From positions 1,302,001 to 1,366,000 of the forward strand of contig NZ_CP147243.1 in the NCBI RefSeq assembly GCF_037198285.1: a stretch of 64,000 bases of DNA. The letters run 5' to 3'. The translations under genes were made by a program, and so were the position numbers. Numbering within the stretch: the first letter of the stretch is position 1; the number at the start of each line of letters is the position of its first letter. Below the pieces are notes generated by a model. That model was given only the letters and a program-made list of their open reading frames with translations. It made no database searches and was not told the origin of the DNA. Origin of the DNA: Haladaptatus sp. DJG-WS-42 (GTDB lineage: Archaea > Halobacteriota > Halobacteria > Halobacteriales > Halococcaceae). This document shows, piece after piece, positions 1 through 9,311 of the stretch.

Positions 1-1
1 A

Positions 2-1006
2 CGGGTACTGCTCGCGATTCCGATCCTCGTGTTCTCGACCTCCATCACCTTCCTGATTATCCGGGTAGGGCCGGTCGACCCAGTCGCGTCGATTCTCGGG
101 CCGACAGGATCTGCAGAAGCATACCACGAGATTGCCGTCCGCCTCGGCCTCGAAACAGTAAGTGGTGAGCCGGTTCCCATCTGGGAGCAATACTTCCAGT
201 TCCTCTGGGACCTGTTTACCTTCAACCTCGGACAGTCCTGGGTTATCAGCCCTGACACCACCGTCTACGAGGTCATTGCCACCCGTGCACCACGCACCAT
301 CTGGCTTGGCTTCTGGTCTGTCCTGATTGCCATTTTCATTGGCATCCCACTCGGCTTCTACGCCGGGCTGCACCCCAACACGTGGAGCGACTACGTCGCT
401 TCGTTCGGGGGGATTGTCTGGCGAGCGATGCCGAACTTCTGGCTTGCCGTGATTCTGGTGAGCCTCCTCACCCAGTCACAGAAAGTCCTGTTCGGCTTCA
501 ACTGGAGTGCGTGGATCGTCGAAACGAACATCATCCGCTCTCCTGAGCTCACGAACCTCTCTGACCCGAACCGACTGCTCGCGGCGGTCAAGCAGATTCT
601 GCCCGCTGCCCTGGTTCTCGGGTCGTCCTCGATGGGTAACGAGATGCGTATTGGCCGAACAGCGGTGTTAGAGACCATCAACTCGAACTACGTCGAGACC
701 GCTCGCGCGAAGGGACTGCCCCGCCGCGCGATCGTCTGGAAGCACGTGTTCAGAAACGCGCTCATCCCGCTCGTCCCCATCATCACGGGTGAGGCGTTCT
801 TGCTCATCGGTGGTTCCGTGCTCGTCGAAACCGTCTTCGCCATCAACGGAATTGGCAAGCTGTTTTTCGACGCAACCGTTCAAGGCGACCTCCCACTCGT
901 GGGGTCGCTCATGTACATCTTCATCCTGCTCACGCTCTCCGTGAACATCCTGCAGGACTTCCTGTACACCGTCATCGACCCACGAGTCGGCTACGATAAC
1001 AACTAA
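2..1006 (+). CDS. Dipeptide/oligopeptide ABC transporter permease (DppB-like), 5' truncated
   Basis: First inner-membrane permease of a peptide/nickel-type ABC importer. The reading frame is open from the window edge, and the first codons already encode the family's N-terminal membrane helix (RVLLAIPILVF), so the true start lies upstream; 334 residues are visible. The cytoplasmic coupling loop of binding-protein-dependent permeases is present around nt 690-770 (ETARAKGLPRRAIVWK), which docks on the ATPases encoded downstream. Several membrane helices follow. Only 2 nt separate it from the second permease. A substrate-binding protein is not in the window and would be expected upstream. The substrate (peptide, nickel or sugar oligomer) cannot be told from sequence. 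Confidence 0.93.
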   Translation, partial: RVLLAIPILVFSTSITFLIIRVGPVDPVASILGPTGSAEAYHEIAVRLGLETVSGEPVPIWEQYFQFLWDLFTFNLGQSWVISPDTTVYEVIATRAPRTIWLGFWSVLIAIFIGIPLGFYAGLHPNTWSDYVASFGGIVWRAMPNFWLAVILVSLLTQSQKVLFGFNWSAWIVETNIIRSPELTNLSDPNRLLAAVKQILPAALVLGSSSMGNEMRIGRTAVLETINSNYVETARAKGLPRRAIVWKHVFRNALIPLVPIITGEAFLLIGGSVLVETVFAINGIGKLFFDATVQGDLPLVGSLMYIFILLTLSVNILQDFLYTVIDPRVGYDNN

Positions 1007-1008
1007 CA

Positions 1009-2487
1009 ATGAGCCAAAACAGTGTAACAGAAGACGTACCGCTTCTCCAGCGTATCAGGGAGAACCCGCGTCCTGCGCTCATCTGGGGTGGCATCATGGC
1101 ACTCTTGTTCATGCTCGAGTTCGGGGCGGTTGCGACGACCATCCTTGGCTTCATCTCGTCGGTGATTGCCGCGATTCCGGGCGACACCGGCGCGTCACTC
1201 GCCGCCGCGTTCAAAGACGCCGCGGCGAGTGCGGCACAGATTCCGACGCTCACCTCACGGGAACTCATCCCGAACCAGGGCTATCAGGAATCGGCAAACG
1301 GCCCGTGGGTGAACACCTTCCTTGGGCTCGAACCGAAGTGGGCGTGGCTCATCCGCGTGCTGCTCACCTACACCTACGCCTTCACGTTCCTCGCGTGGGT
1401 GCTCGTGGGCTACAAGGTGTTCCGCGACAACTACCGCTACGCAGACTGGACGCCACGCGACGACGTGGTGCGCCGAATGAAAAACCACCGCTGGGGTCAG
1501 TTCGGCTTCACCATCGTGTTCCTCTTCGTGATTATGGCGGTGTTCGCGCCGACGCTTGGACCAACCACGTTCGACGAGAACATCGACCGACCGTACGAAA
1601 ACCAGTTCAAGTACTTCAACGAGGACACCCAGTCCGTCCAAGAATCGTTCGTCGGTGACGCGAACCTGATGACTGCCTCACGCGGGGCAGGAAGTACGAA
1701 CATCCAGCCGTGGCAGTACGACGAGTACGGCCGGTTCCATCCGTTTGGCACCATGCCAACACCCGGACAAGACTTGTTTACCTTCATGGTACATGGGGCA
1801 CGGGTGTCGCTGTTCATCGGCCTCGTCTCCATCAGCCTGAGTACGTTCCTCGCGGCCGGCTTTGGCCTGCTCACGGCGTACTACAAGGGGCTGGTTGACC
1901 TCGCAACGGTTGTGGCGAGTGACTCCATCATGAGCCTGCCACAACTGCTCATCCTCATCTTGCTCTCAGTGGTGTTCTCAGACCACTGGCTGTCAAGCAT
2001 CTACAACGGGGGCTTGCTGATTGCGCTCATCTTCGCCGGGACGGGCTGGCCGTTCCTCTGGCGCGCCATCCGCGGGCCTGCGTTCCAGGTCTCAGAGCAA
2101 GAGTGGGTTGACGCCGCCCGCAGCTACGGGCAGCGCTCGACCGTGACGATGAAAAAACACATGCTGCCGTACATCCTCGGCTACCTGCTCATCTACGGCT
2201 CGATGACGCTCGGTGGCATCATCATCGGCACCTCCGCGCTGTCGTTCCTCGGCCTTGGCATCTCGCCGCCAACGCCCGAATGGGGCAGCGCCATCAGCGC
2301 CGGACAGAACTACGTGACCACCGACGCATGGCACGTTTCGCTCATCCCCGGCCTGCTCATCGTGCTCGTCGTGACGGCGTTCAACGCGCTCGGCGACGGC
2401 ATCCGCGACTCGCTCGACCCAAAGAGTGGTGTTGGTGACGACACTGGCGGTGAGGCTGCTGCTGCCGCCGGAGGTGGTGGTGGATGA
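1009..2487 (+). CDS. Dipeptide/oligopeptide ABC transporter permease (DppC-like)
   Basis: Second permease of the peptide-type ABC importer, partner of the DppB-like protein immediately upstream. At 492 aa it is clearly longer than the roughly 300 aa usual for DppC. The extra length is an N-terminal membrane region and a long extracytoplasmic stretch (about residues 60-230) before the conserved permease core. The coupling loop ([18 protein letters not shown]) is around nt 2110-2160. The C-terminus ends in an Ala/Gly-rich tail. The stop overlaps the start of the first ATPase gene by 4 nt, so translation is probably coupled. The long N-terminal extension is common in haloarchaeal homologues; its role is not known. 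Confidence 0.92.
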   Translation: MSQNSVTEDVPLLQRIRENPRPALIWGGIMALLFMLEFGAVATTILGFISSVIAAIPGDTGASLAAAFKDAAASAAQIPTLTSRELIPNQGYQESANGPWVNTFLGLEPKWAWLIRVLLTYTYAFTFLAWVLVGYKVFRDNYRYADWTPRDDVVRRMKNHRWGQFGFTIVFLFVIMAVFAPTLGPTTFDENIDRPYENQFKYFNEDTQSVQESFVGDANLMTASRGAGSTNIQPWQYDEYGRFHPFGTMPTPGQDLFTFMVHGARVSLFIGLVSISLSTFLAAGFGLLTAYYKGLVDLATVVASDSIMSLPQLLILILLSVVFSDHWLSSIYNGGLLIALIFAGTGWPFLWRAIRGPAFQVSEQEWVDAARSYGQRSTVTMKKHMLPYILGYLLIYGSMTLGGIIIGTSALSFLGLGISPPTPEWGSAISAGQNYVTTDAWHVSLIPGLLIVLVVTAFNALGDGIRDSLDPKSGVGDDTGGEAAAAAGGGGG

Positions 2488-3566
2488 GTTCGATGGACGA
2501 ACTCGAACAGAGCCAGCAACGAGAGACGGGCGAACCCGTCCTCGACGTGAGCAGTCTGCGAACGGCCTTCTTCACTGACAAGGAGGTCATCCGCGCGGTC
2601 GACGGCATCAGCTTCGACATCCGCGAAGGCGAAACCGTCGGCATCGTCGGCGAGTCCGGATCCGGGAAGTCGGTGACCGCCCGCTCGATTATGGGCATCG
2701 TCGACTCACCCGGCCGAATCCTCGATGGCTCGTCGATTCGCTTCAAGGGCGAAGAGCTGGTCGGGAAATCGGAAGCTGAGTACCGCAAGATTCGCGGACC
2801 CGGCATCTCGATGATTTTCCAAGACCCGCTCACCTCGCTCAACCCGGTGTACACCGTCGGGAACCAGATTAAGGAAGTGCTCCGCCTGCACCGCGGGCTG
2901 CGCGGTCACGAGGCGACCGAAGAAGCCGTCCGCCTGCTCGAAGCCGTGAGCATCCCGGACGCTCGGCGTCGCGTTGACGAGTACCCTCACCAGTTCTCCG
3001 GTGGGATGCGCCAGCGCGCCGTCATCGCGATGGCACTGGCGAGTAAGCCAGAACTCATCATCGCAGACGAGCCAACGACGGCACTCGACGTGACGATTCA
3101 GGCCCAGATTCTCGAACTCTTAGAGGAGATTCAAGAAGAACGCGGCCTCTCGATCATGTTCATCACCCACGACATGGGTGTCATCGCGGAGATTGCAGAT
3201 CGCGTGAACGTGATGTACGCGGGCGAGATTATCGAGTCCGCACCGGTCGAAGAGCTGTTTGGCGACCCCAAGCACCCGTACACGGAGGGGCTGCTCGAAA
3301 GTATTCCCGGCCGCCATCCGGGCGAAGACCGGCTTCGCACCATCAAAGGCGAGGTGCCGACGCCGAACGAACCCGCAACGTACTGTCGGTTCGCACCGCG
3401 CTGTCCGAAGGCGTTTGACGAGTGTAATTCGGTCCACCCAGTGTCGGTACCGATACACGAATCGGCAGACAACCACACCGCCGCCTGTCTCCTGTATCCC
3501 GAGGACGGCACTCGGGAGGACGCAGTCGAGACCCACCGCGCGCGAAGCGGGGAGTATGAACAATGA
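2484..3566 (+). CDS. Peptide ABC transporter ATP-binding protein (DppD-like)
   Basis: First of two ATPases that energise the importer. Walker A is GESGSGKS (residues 56-63). The ABC signature is FSGGMRQR, Walker B is LIIADEPT, and the switch histidine follows in FITHDMG. The C-terminal oligopeptide/dipeptide extension with its conserved cysteines ([14 protein letters not shown]) is intact, which separates this family from other ABC ATPases and may bind an Fe-S cluster or zinc. At 360 aa it is slightly longer than average. It starts with ATGA overlap on the permease gene and ends in the same kind of overlap with the second ATPase, so one operon. Confidence 0.94.
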   Translation: MSSMDELEQSQQRETGEPVLDVSSLRTAFFTDKEVIRAVDGISFDIREGETVGIVGESGSGKSVTARSIMGIVDSPGRILDGSSIRFKGEELVGKSEAEYRKIRGPGISMIFQDPLTSLNPVYTVGNQIKEVLRLHRGLRGHEATEEAVRLLEAVSIPDARRRVDEYPHQFSGGMRQRAVIAMALASKPELIIADEPTTALDVTIQAQILELLEEIQEERGLSIMFITHDMGVIAEIADRVNVMYAGEIIESAPVEELFGDPKHPYTEGLLESIPGRHPGEDRLRTIKGEVPTPNEPATYCRFAPRCPKAFDECNSVHPVSVPIHESADNHTAACLLYPEDGTREDAVETHRARSGEYEQ

Positions 3567-4948
3567 GCAGTGAAACAACAAGCGAGTTCGAGACGACCGT
3601 CGCAACGGGCCAGACGCTGGTCGAGGTGAACAACTTACAGACCTACTACGAGAGCAGTGGGCTGTTCAGCGGCAACCCCGTAAAAGCCGTTGATGGCGTC
3701 AACTTCGAGATCAAGAAGGGCGAAACGCTCGGCCTCGTCGGCGAGTCTGGCTGTGGGAAGACCACGCTTGGCCGCACGCTCGTTCGCTTAGAGAAGGCGA
3801 CCGGCGGCGAGGTCAAGTACAAGGGCACGGACATCACGAAGCTGTCCGGCGCCGACCTGAAAAACTGGCGGCGCAACGCCCAGATTGTCTTCCAAGACCC
3901 AGAGTCCAGCCTCAACGACCGCATGACGGTCGGGGAGATCATCCGCGAACCCCTCGACGTCCACGAGATTGGCGACCCACGCGAACGCCGCGACAAGGTG
4001 CGAAACCTGCTCGAAACCGTTGGCCTGCGCGAGGAGCACTACTACCGCTATCCCCACCAGTTCTCCGGGGGCCAGCGCCAGCGTATCGGGATTGCCCGTG
4101 CGCTCGCGCTCGAACCGGAGTTCGTCGTCTTAGACGAACCGGTGTCGGCACTCGACGTGTCCGTGCAGGCAAAAATCCTGAACCTGCTTGATGACTTACA
4201 ACAAGAGTTCGGGCTGACATATCTGTTCATCGCCCACGACCTCTCTGTGGTGCGCCACATCTGTGACCGAACCGCCGTGATGTACCTCGGACACATCATG
4301 GAGATTGGCGACACAGAAGAGCTGTTCACCGACCCGGCGAACCCGTATACGCTCTCGTTGCTGTCTGCGATTCCAGACCCGAACCCGACGGTCGAGCGCG
4401 AGCGTATTACGCTTCGTGGGACGCCACCGAGTCCGCGCGACCCGCCACAGGGCTGTCCGTTCAGCACGCGCTGTCCGGCGAAGATTCGCCCGCCGAAGTA
4501 CCAAGACGTAGACGTGGACGTGTGGAGTGGCGTTGAGTTACTCCGCGAAATCGTCCGTGAACGCACCCGCGCAGACAAGTCGATTGGCGAGCGTGCCCGC
4601 GAAGTGCTTGGCATGCAGACGCGCTTTTCGAACATCGAGGAGATCAACCGCGAGGTGTTTGGCGACCTCGATGTTCCGGCTGAGATTCGCACCCACCTCA
4701 CCGAAGCCGAGGAACTCGTCGCGAATGGCAGCGAGAAAGAGGCTGCGGCCTACCTCCGCAAGGAGTTCGGCAGCATCTGTGACGGCGTCGTTCCCGAGAA
4801 CGCACAGCGCGCAAACGGCGACGCAGACATCATCAAGCCCGAACAGCTTTCGGTGAGCGAGTCGGGTCGTCTGAGCCTCTGCCATCGCCACAACGCCGAG
4901 TACGAAGAGCCAGCTGAGTATCTCGACGAACACATCTTCGCTCGATGA
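3563..4948 (+). CDS. Peptide ABC transporter ATP-binding protein (DppF-like) with C-terminal insertion
   Basis: Second ATPase of the importer, forming a heterodimer with the DppD-like protein. Walker A GESGCGKT, signature FSGGQRQR, Walker B FVVLDEP and switch histidine FIAHDLS are all present. The protein has 461 aa against roughly 330 in typical DppF. About 120 residues, acidic and probably helical, are inserted inside the C-terminal oligopeptide-transport domain, between the [14 protein letters not shown] part and the final SLCHRHN part. The overlap with both neighbours shows translational coupling. The function of the insertion is unknown; it may be a regulatory or docking module. Confidence 0.93.
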   Translation: MSSETTSEFETTVATGQTLVEVNNLQTYYESSGLFSGNPVKAVDGVNFEIKKGETLGLVGESGCGKTTLGRTLVRLEKATGGEVKYKGTDITKLSGADLKNWRRNAQIVFQDPESSLNDRMTVGEIIREPLDVHEIGDPRERRDKVRNLLETVGLREEHYYRYPHQFSGGQRQRIGIARALALEPEFVVLDEPVSALDVSVQAKILNLLDDLQQEFGLTYLFIAHDLSVVRHICDRTAVMYLGHIMEIGDTEELFTDPANPYTLSLLSAIPDPNPTVERERITLRGTPPSPRDPPQGCPFSTRCPAKIRPPKYQDVDVDVWSGVELLREIVRERTRADKSIGERAREVLGMQTRFSNIEEINREVFGDLDVPAEIRTHLTEAEELVANGSEKEAAAYLRKEFGSICDGVVPENAQRANGDADIIKPEQLSVSESGRLSLCHRHNAEYEEPAEYLDEHIFAR

Positions 4949-5340
4949 GCGGCGAGTCGTCACTGCGAACCCAGCAAGCGGTCGATGCGCTTGCGTACAT
5001 CGGTGCGGTGACGCTCGTGTTATTCGCGGTTTCTGCGCTCGTGAGCTTCGGCGTCGGCGGCGGGTTACCCGGCGTGAAAAACATGCTGTTCGTACTCGGC
5101 TTTCTCGCATTCGGCGTTGCCGCCTTCCAGTTGCGGCCACGAGCGCCGTGGAACAAACAGTCCGACACGGGCCGGGACGAAACGCCGTTCGAACGCCTGC
5201 TCTACCGCGCCCTCCCGCTCAGCGGGACGACGCTCCCCGTAAACGACCGGATGCGGGGGTCGACGAAGCTGTTTCTCGCGAGTCTCCTTACGCTCTCCAT
5301 CTCGCTCGTGATGGAGTTTGGCTTGGGGATTGGTGCCTAA
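4945..5340 (+). CDS. Small membrane protein at end of peptide-transporter operon
   Basis: 131-aa protein with three predicted membrane helices (about residues 15-38, 45-60 and 108-128) and a polar, charged loop between the second and third. I do not recognise a characterised family. Its start overlaps the DppF stop by 4 nt, so it is the last gene of the transporter operon. Membership suggests a role in assembly or regulation of the transporter, or simply co-transcription; neither can be decided from sequence. Confidence 0.8.
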   Translation: MSGESSLRTQQAVDALAYIGAVTLVLFAVSALVSFGVGGGLPGVKNMLFVLGFLAFGVAAFQLRPRAPWNKQSDTGRDETPFERLLYRALPLSGTTLPVNDRMRGSTKLFLASLLTLSISLVMEFGLGIGA

Positions 5341-5380
5341 AGTCAACAACTTTTACCGGGAGTAGTGGTCTAGAGCGAGT

Positions 5381-6004
5381 ATGCCCGAACACGGAGACGA
5401 CCAACAGGAGTACGCAGACCGGCTGGCCCAGGATGCAGACGTGCTGAAAAACGGCTGGACGGCGACCATCGACGAGATGAAAGCCATGGCCGCAGAGTAC
5501 GAAGAGCAGGGCTGGAATGCGTATTACGTCGCCGCCGGACACACCGCGACCGAACCACCAGACGCCGGGCCAAAAGGTCGCTTTGGTCTCGTCCACGTCA
5601 TCCCCGGCAACTACGCAGACGACTTCGTCGCGGCGTTCGAAGCAGGCGAGTTCCCCACCTACGACGTGTTCCGCAACGAGATGGACGGCCACGTGTTTTT
5701 CGTCACCAAACTCCTTGACGAGCCCTCGAAAAATGCCATCTTCATCGCCGGGCAGTACGAACTCTGGAACGCGGGCAACCTCGTCTCCCACGCGATGGAC
5801 GAAGGCGAGATATACACCCACGTCCAGAAGCTCGACGGGACAGTGCTCGGCTCGTTCAAACACGACGACCCAGCCAAATTCTTCCCGCACGCAGCAGACT
5901 TCAAACAGCACTACGGCGCGATGGGCGACCCGCAATCGGACGTGAGCGGGAAAGCGTACAGTGCAGAAGAAGTCGAAGCGATGCAAGAGCAGTCTGAAGA
6001 ATAA
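5381..6004 (+). CDS. Conserved haloarchaeal protein of unknown function
   Basis: 207-aa soluble, very acidic protein. It has no signal peptide or membrane segment. The central part (about residues 45-180) alternates beta-strand-like and helical segments (FGLVHVIPGN, GHVFFVTKLL, NAIFIAGQYELW) and looks like a single alpha/beta domain. The C-terminus is Glu-rich. A TATA-like element (CTTTTACC) lies about 30 nt before the start codon, so it has its own promoter rather than reading from the transporter operon. I do not recognise the family and propose no function. Confidence 0.8.
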   Translation: MPEHGDDQQEYADRLAQDADVLKNGWTATIDEMKAMAAEYEEQGWNAYYVAAGHTATEPPDAGPKGRFGLVHVIPGNYADDFVAAFEAGEFPTYDVFRNEMDGHVFFVTKLLDEPSKNAIFIAGQYELWNAGNLVSHAMDEGEIYTHVQKLDGTVLGSFKHDDPAKFFPHAADFKQHYGAMGDPQSDVSGKAYSAEEVEAMQEQSEE

Positions 6005-6006
6005 GC

Positions 6007-6030
6007 GTTCCAGCGGAAACGAGGGGGTTT
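6007..6030 (+). other. ORB-like element outside the origin, overlapping a T-rich 3' end
   Basis: Two nt after the stop of the preceding gene lies GTTCCAGCGGAAACGAGGGG followed by GTTT. This matches the archaeal origin recognition box pattern (a TTCCA..GGAAAC core then a G-run) about as well as the boxes in the origin at 39-41 kb. It is followed by T5 (about nt 6028-6032), so it may also double as the transcript 3' end. Whether Orc1/Cdc6 binds here is inference. Confidence 0.5.
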
Positions 6031-6098
6031 TTCTGCGGGTGTGGGCTGCATGCTCAAGGTGGAAGTACTTAGTACCTGCATGGCGCAAGTAACAGACA

Positions 6099-6950
6099 AT
6101 GAAAGTCTCTGATGCGATGACGCCGCGTGACTCGCTCGTGACGGTGGAGTTACCCGGCACGCGAGATGACGTGCTCGAATATCTCCAGGAGCGCAAATTT
6201 TCGTCGGTTCCGGTCATCAAACAGACCGAGGACGGCGAGGAGTTCCGCGGCCTCGTCTCGCGTGAAGCCCTGATTGCAGACCCGGACGAAGACCAGCTTG
6301 CACTGCTCGTCGAAGAAGTGCCGACGACGCAAGCAGACGCAGAAATCACCGACGTTGCAGAAGTGATGATCGCAGAGGGTGCCCGCCGCGTACCCGTCGT
6401 GGACGGACAGTTAGAGGGCATCGTCACCGTGACCGACGTGGTCCGCGCCATTGCCGCCGGTGACGCCCCCGGTGAGATGGAAGTCGGCGACCTCTACGAA
6501 TACCGCGTCAACACCGTGTTTTCGGGTGCGCCACTGCGCGTCTGTGAGCGCGAACTGTCCTACGCTGACGAAGCCTACGGCGTCGTGTTAGACGACGAAG
6601 CCGAGGTTGCGGGCATCATCACCGAAGTCGATATCCTGAACGTCGCGCGCGTGGTTGAAGGCGAAGACGGCACGGGCGATTCCATCGCCAACGAGGACGA
6701 CGAGTGGATGTGGGAGGGCATCAAGGCAACGGGCAACCGCTACCTGCCCACCCGCAACGTCGAACTGCCATCCGGCCCGGTCAGCGAGTTCATGAGCGAC
6801 GACCTGAAAACGATTGGCCGACGGCGCACCGCACAGGACGCGGCGAAGCTGATGCGCAACGAAGACATCGAACAGATTCCGGTCATGAGCGGTGACGAAC
6901 TCATCGGCATCCTCCGCGACATGGACCTCCTCGTCGCCTGTCTCCAATGA
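6099..6950 (+). CDS. CBS-domain protein (four CBS motifs)
   Basis: 283-aa soluble protein made of two tandem CBS pairs. Repeats can be followed as MTPRDSLVTV / FSSVPVI, MIAEGARRVPVVDG, a third degenerate repeat in the middle (VVLDDEAEVAGIITEVDI), and MRNEDIEQIPVMSGDELIGI at the C-terminus. Such proteins bind adenosine nucleotides and act as energy or ligand sensors. There is no attached enzyme domain, so its target is unknown. The gene overlaps glyS by 4 nt, which suggests joint expression with translation. A TATA-like TACTTAGTA lies about 30 nt upstream of the start. Confidence 0.9.
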   Translation: MKVSDAMTPRDSLVTVELPGTRDDVLEYLQERKFSSVPVIKQTEDGEEFRGLVSREALIADPDEDQLALLVEEVPTTQADAEITDVAEVMIAEGARRVPVVDGQLEGIVTVTDVVRAIAAGDAPGEMEVGDLYEYRVNTVFSGAPLRVCERELSYADEAYGVVLDDEAEVAGIITEVDILNVARVVEGEDGTGDSIANEDDEWMWEGIKATGNRYLPTRNVELPSGPVSEFMSDDLKTIGRRRTAQDAAKLMRNEDIEQIPVMSGDELIGILRDMDLLVACLQ

Positions 6951-8686
6951 GCGCTGACGCAGAACGACTCTCGGAACTCGCAAAGCGCCGCGGCTTCTAC
7001 TTCCCCGCCTCGGGTGCCTACGGCGGCGTCGCTGGGTTCTACGTCTACGGCCCGCAGGGTGCCGCGCTGAAGCGCAACCTCGAAGACACCTGGCGCGACC
7101 AGTTCGTCGTCAAAGAAGGTCACGAGGAAATCGACGCGCCGACCATCATGCCAGAACCGGTATTCGAAGCGTCCGGCCATCTCGACGGCTTCGACGACAT
7201 GATCGTGGAGTGCCCGGAGTGTGGCGAAAACCACCGCGCAGACCACCTCGTCGAAGACAACACGGACATCGAAGAGGCAGAGAGCTACTCGCCCGAGGAG
7301 GTCGCAGACCTCATCGCGGAGTACGACCTCGAATGCCCAGCGTGTCACGCGAAACTCGCGGGTACCGCAGTCTCTGAGTTCAACCTCATGTTCGGCACGA
7401 ACATCGGTCCCGGCTCGTCGTCGCCGGGCTACCTGCGCCCCGAGACGGCACAGGGTATCTTCGTGGAGTTCCCCCGCCTCAAAGCGTACGCTCGCAACAC
7501 GCTCCCCTTTGGCGTTGCTCAGATTGGCACGGCCTACCGCAACGAGATTAGCCCCCGACGCGGCTTGATTCGCGTCCGTGAGTTCACGCAAGCCGAACTC
7601 GAACACTTCATCGACCCCGAAGAGGACGAACCGCCGCTCCACCGCGTCGCGGACGTGGAAGTGACGCTCTACCCGGCGGCCCAGCAGGAAGCAGACGGCC
7701 AGGAGTACGTCACTATGACCGTCGGCGATGCCGTCGAACAGGGCGTCATCGAGAGTCCGTGGGTCGGCTACTACCTTGGCGTCGCAACGGGCTGGTACGA
7801 GCGCATCGGCGTGGACATGAACCGATTCCGCTATCGCCAGCACCTCGCGGGCGAGCGCGCCCACTACGCGAGCGATTGCTGGGACGCAGAGGCCGAACTG
7901 GACGGCAACTGGGTCGAAATCACCGGCTTCGCCTACCGAGGCGACTACGACCTCTCGCACCACGGCGCGCACTCGGGCGAAGAGTTCACCATCTTCAAGC
8001 AGTACGACGAGCCAAAGACGGTCGAGCGCGCCGTTGTCGACCCTGATATGGCCTATCTCGGCCCCGAGTACGGTTCCGCGGCCGGGCAGATTGTCGAGGA
8101 ACTCGAAGCTCTCGCCGCCCGCGACCGCAGCGCGTTCGACGGCGATGAGGTGACGGTCGAAGTCGATGGCGAGGCGTACACGATTCCTGTCGAGAAGACC
8201 GGCTTTGCGGTCGAAGAACAGACCGAATCGGGCGAGCACATCACGCCCCACGTCGTCGAACCGTCGTTCGGTGTCGGCCGCATCGTTCACACCGTGCTCG
8301 AACACGCGCTGACCGAGGACGAAGTCGATGGCGAGGAACGAACCTTCCTCAAACTCGTGCCCGAACTCGCGCCGACGAACGTCGCCGTCTTCCCGCTGAT
8401 GGACCGCGACGGCATGGGCGAGCAGGCCAGAGAAATCGCAGACACGCTGCGTCAGTACGGCCTGTCCGCGGCCTACGACGACTCGGGCAACATCGGTCGC
8501 CGCTATCGCAGACAGGACGAAATCGGCACGCCATTTTGCGTGACCGTGGACTACGAATCGCTCGAAGACGGCACGGTGACCGTCCGTGAACGCGACACGA
8601 CCGCCCAAGCCCGCGTCGCCATTGCCGACCTCCCTGAACTCCTCCTTGCGCTCCGCGCAGGCGACCGTTCGTTTGACGACCTCTGA
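6947..8686 (+). CDS. glyS: Glycyl-tRNA synthetase
   Basis: Class II aminoacyl-tRNA synthetase of the archaeal/eukaryotic alpha2 type (579 aa), which charges tRNA-Gly. The N-terminus (RRGFYFPASGAYGGVAGFY) is diagnostic. A zinc-binding insertion is formed by CPEC (89-92) and CPAC (130-133). Class II motif 2 is in GTAYRNEISPRRGLIRVREF, motif 3 in the FGVGRIVH region, and the anticodon-binding domain occupies the last 110 or so residues. It overlaps the CBS-protein gene upstream and the dolichol-kinase-like gene downstream (stop and start share nt 8686). Confidence 0.97.
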   Translation: MSADAERLSELAKRRGFYFPASGAYGGVAGFYVYGPQGAALKRNLEDTWRDQFVVKEGHEEIDAPTIMPEPVFEASGHLDGFDDMIVECPECGENHRADHLVEDNTDIEEAESYSPEEVADLIAEYDLECPACHAKLAGTAVSEFNLMFGTNIGPGSSSPGYLRPETAQGIFVEFPRLKAYARNTLPFGVAQIGTAYRNEISPRRGLIRVREFTQAELEHFIDPEEDEPPLHRVADVEVTLYPAAQQEADGQEYVTMTVGDAVEQGVIESPWVGYYLGVATGWYERIGVDMNRFRYRQHLAGERAHYASDCWDAEAELDGNWVEITGFAYRGDYDLSHHGAHSGEEFTIFKQYDEPKTVERAVVDPDMAYLGPEYGSAAGQIVEELEALAARDRSAFDGDEVTVEVDGEAYTIPVEKTGFAVEEQTESGEHITPHVVEPSFGVGRIVHTVLEHALTEDEVDGEERTFLKLVPELAPTNVAVFPLMDRDGMGEQAREIADTLRQYGLSAAYDDSGNIGRRYRRQDEIGTPFCVTVDYESLEDGTVTVRERDTTAQARVAIADLPELLLALRAGDRSFDDL

Positions 8687-9282
8687 TGGACGACGAAATC
8701 GAACGCCGACTCATCCACGCCTCGGGCATTCTCGCCCCCCTTTCGTACTGGCTAGGCGTGCTCACATGGCAGCAGTTGGGCTACGCGCTCATCGCCGGGT
8801 CGGTGGTCGTGCTGTTTCTCGAAATCGTCCGCCTCATCATCGGCCTCGACTGGAAAATCTACGACGACCTGACCCGCGAATACGAGAAGGACAACCTCGC
8901 GGGCTACGCGCTCTACGTCTGGGGCGTCACCGCGGTTGCGCTCGTGTTCGAGCCACAGATTGCGATTCCCGCCATGTTGATGCTCTCGATTGGTGACCCA
9001 ATCAGCGGGATTCTCGGCTCGGGCGAGTTGCGGGCTGCAAAGCAGGCGTACGTCCTGCTTGCGATGTTTGGCGTGACGTTGTTCATCGCGACGTGGTTCG
9101 TCCCGTTCGTCGTCGCCGTTCTCGGTGCGCTTGCGGCGACCATCGCAGACGGCGTCAAGCCCATCATCGCGGGCTACGTCATCGACGACAACCTCACGAT
9201 TCCGCTCGGCTCTGCGGTGACGATGTACCTCGCGCTCACCTACCTGCCGAGTGCGGTGCAGAATCTGTCGTTCCTGTTCTAA
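8686..9282 (+). CDS. Dolichol kinase / CTP-dependent lipid kinase-like membrane protein
   Basis: 198-aa integral membrane protein with about five to six helices. The RRLIHASGILAPL start and the LSIGDPISGILG segment match the dolichol kinase / phytol kinase / SEC59 superfamily, whose members transfer phosphate from CTP to polyprenols. In haloarchaea this would feed dolichol phosphate to N-glycosylation. The start overlaps the glyS stop by one base (TGATG). The exact substrate is inferred from the family and not visible in the sequence. Confidence 0.75.
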   Translation: MDDEIERRLIHASGILAPLSYWLGVLTWQQLGYALIAGSVVVLFLEIVRLIIGLDWKIYDDLTREYEKDNLAGYALYVWGVTAVALVFEPQIAIPAMLMLSIGDPISGILGSGELRAAKQAYVLLAMFGVTLFIATWFVPFVVAVLGALAATIADGVKPIIAGYVIDDNLTIPLGSAVTMYLALTYLPSAVQNLSFLF

Positions 9283-9311
9283 AGGCGGCTTTGTAGAACG
9301 TTTGTGACGAG

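Noticed and set aside
6740-8608. Long open frame (about 620 codons) on the minus strand over glyS
   Set aside because: Antisense shadow of a high-GC coding region; glyS is certain and the minus frame has no domain or signal.
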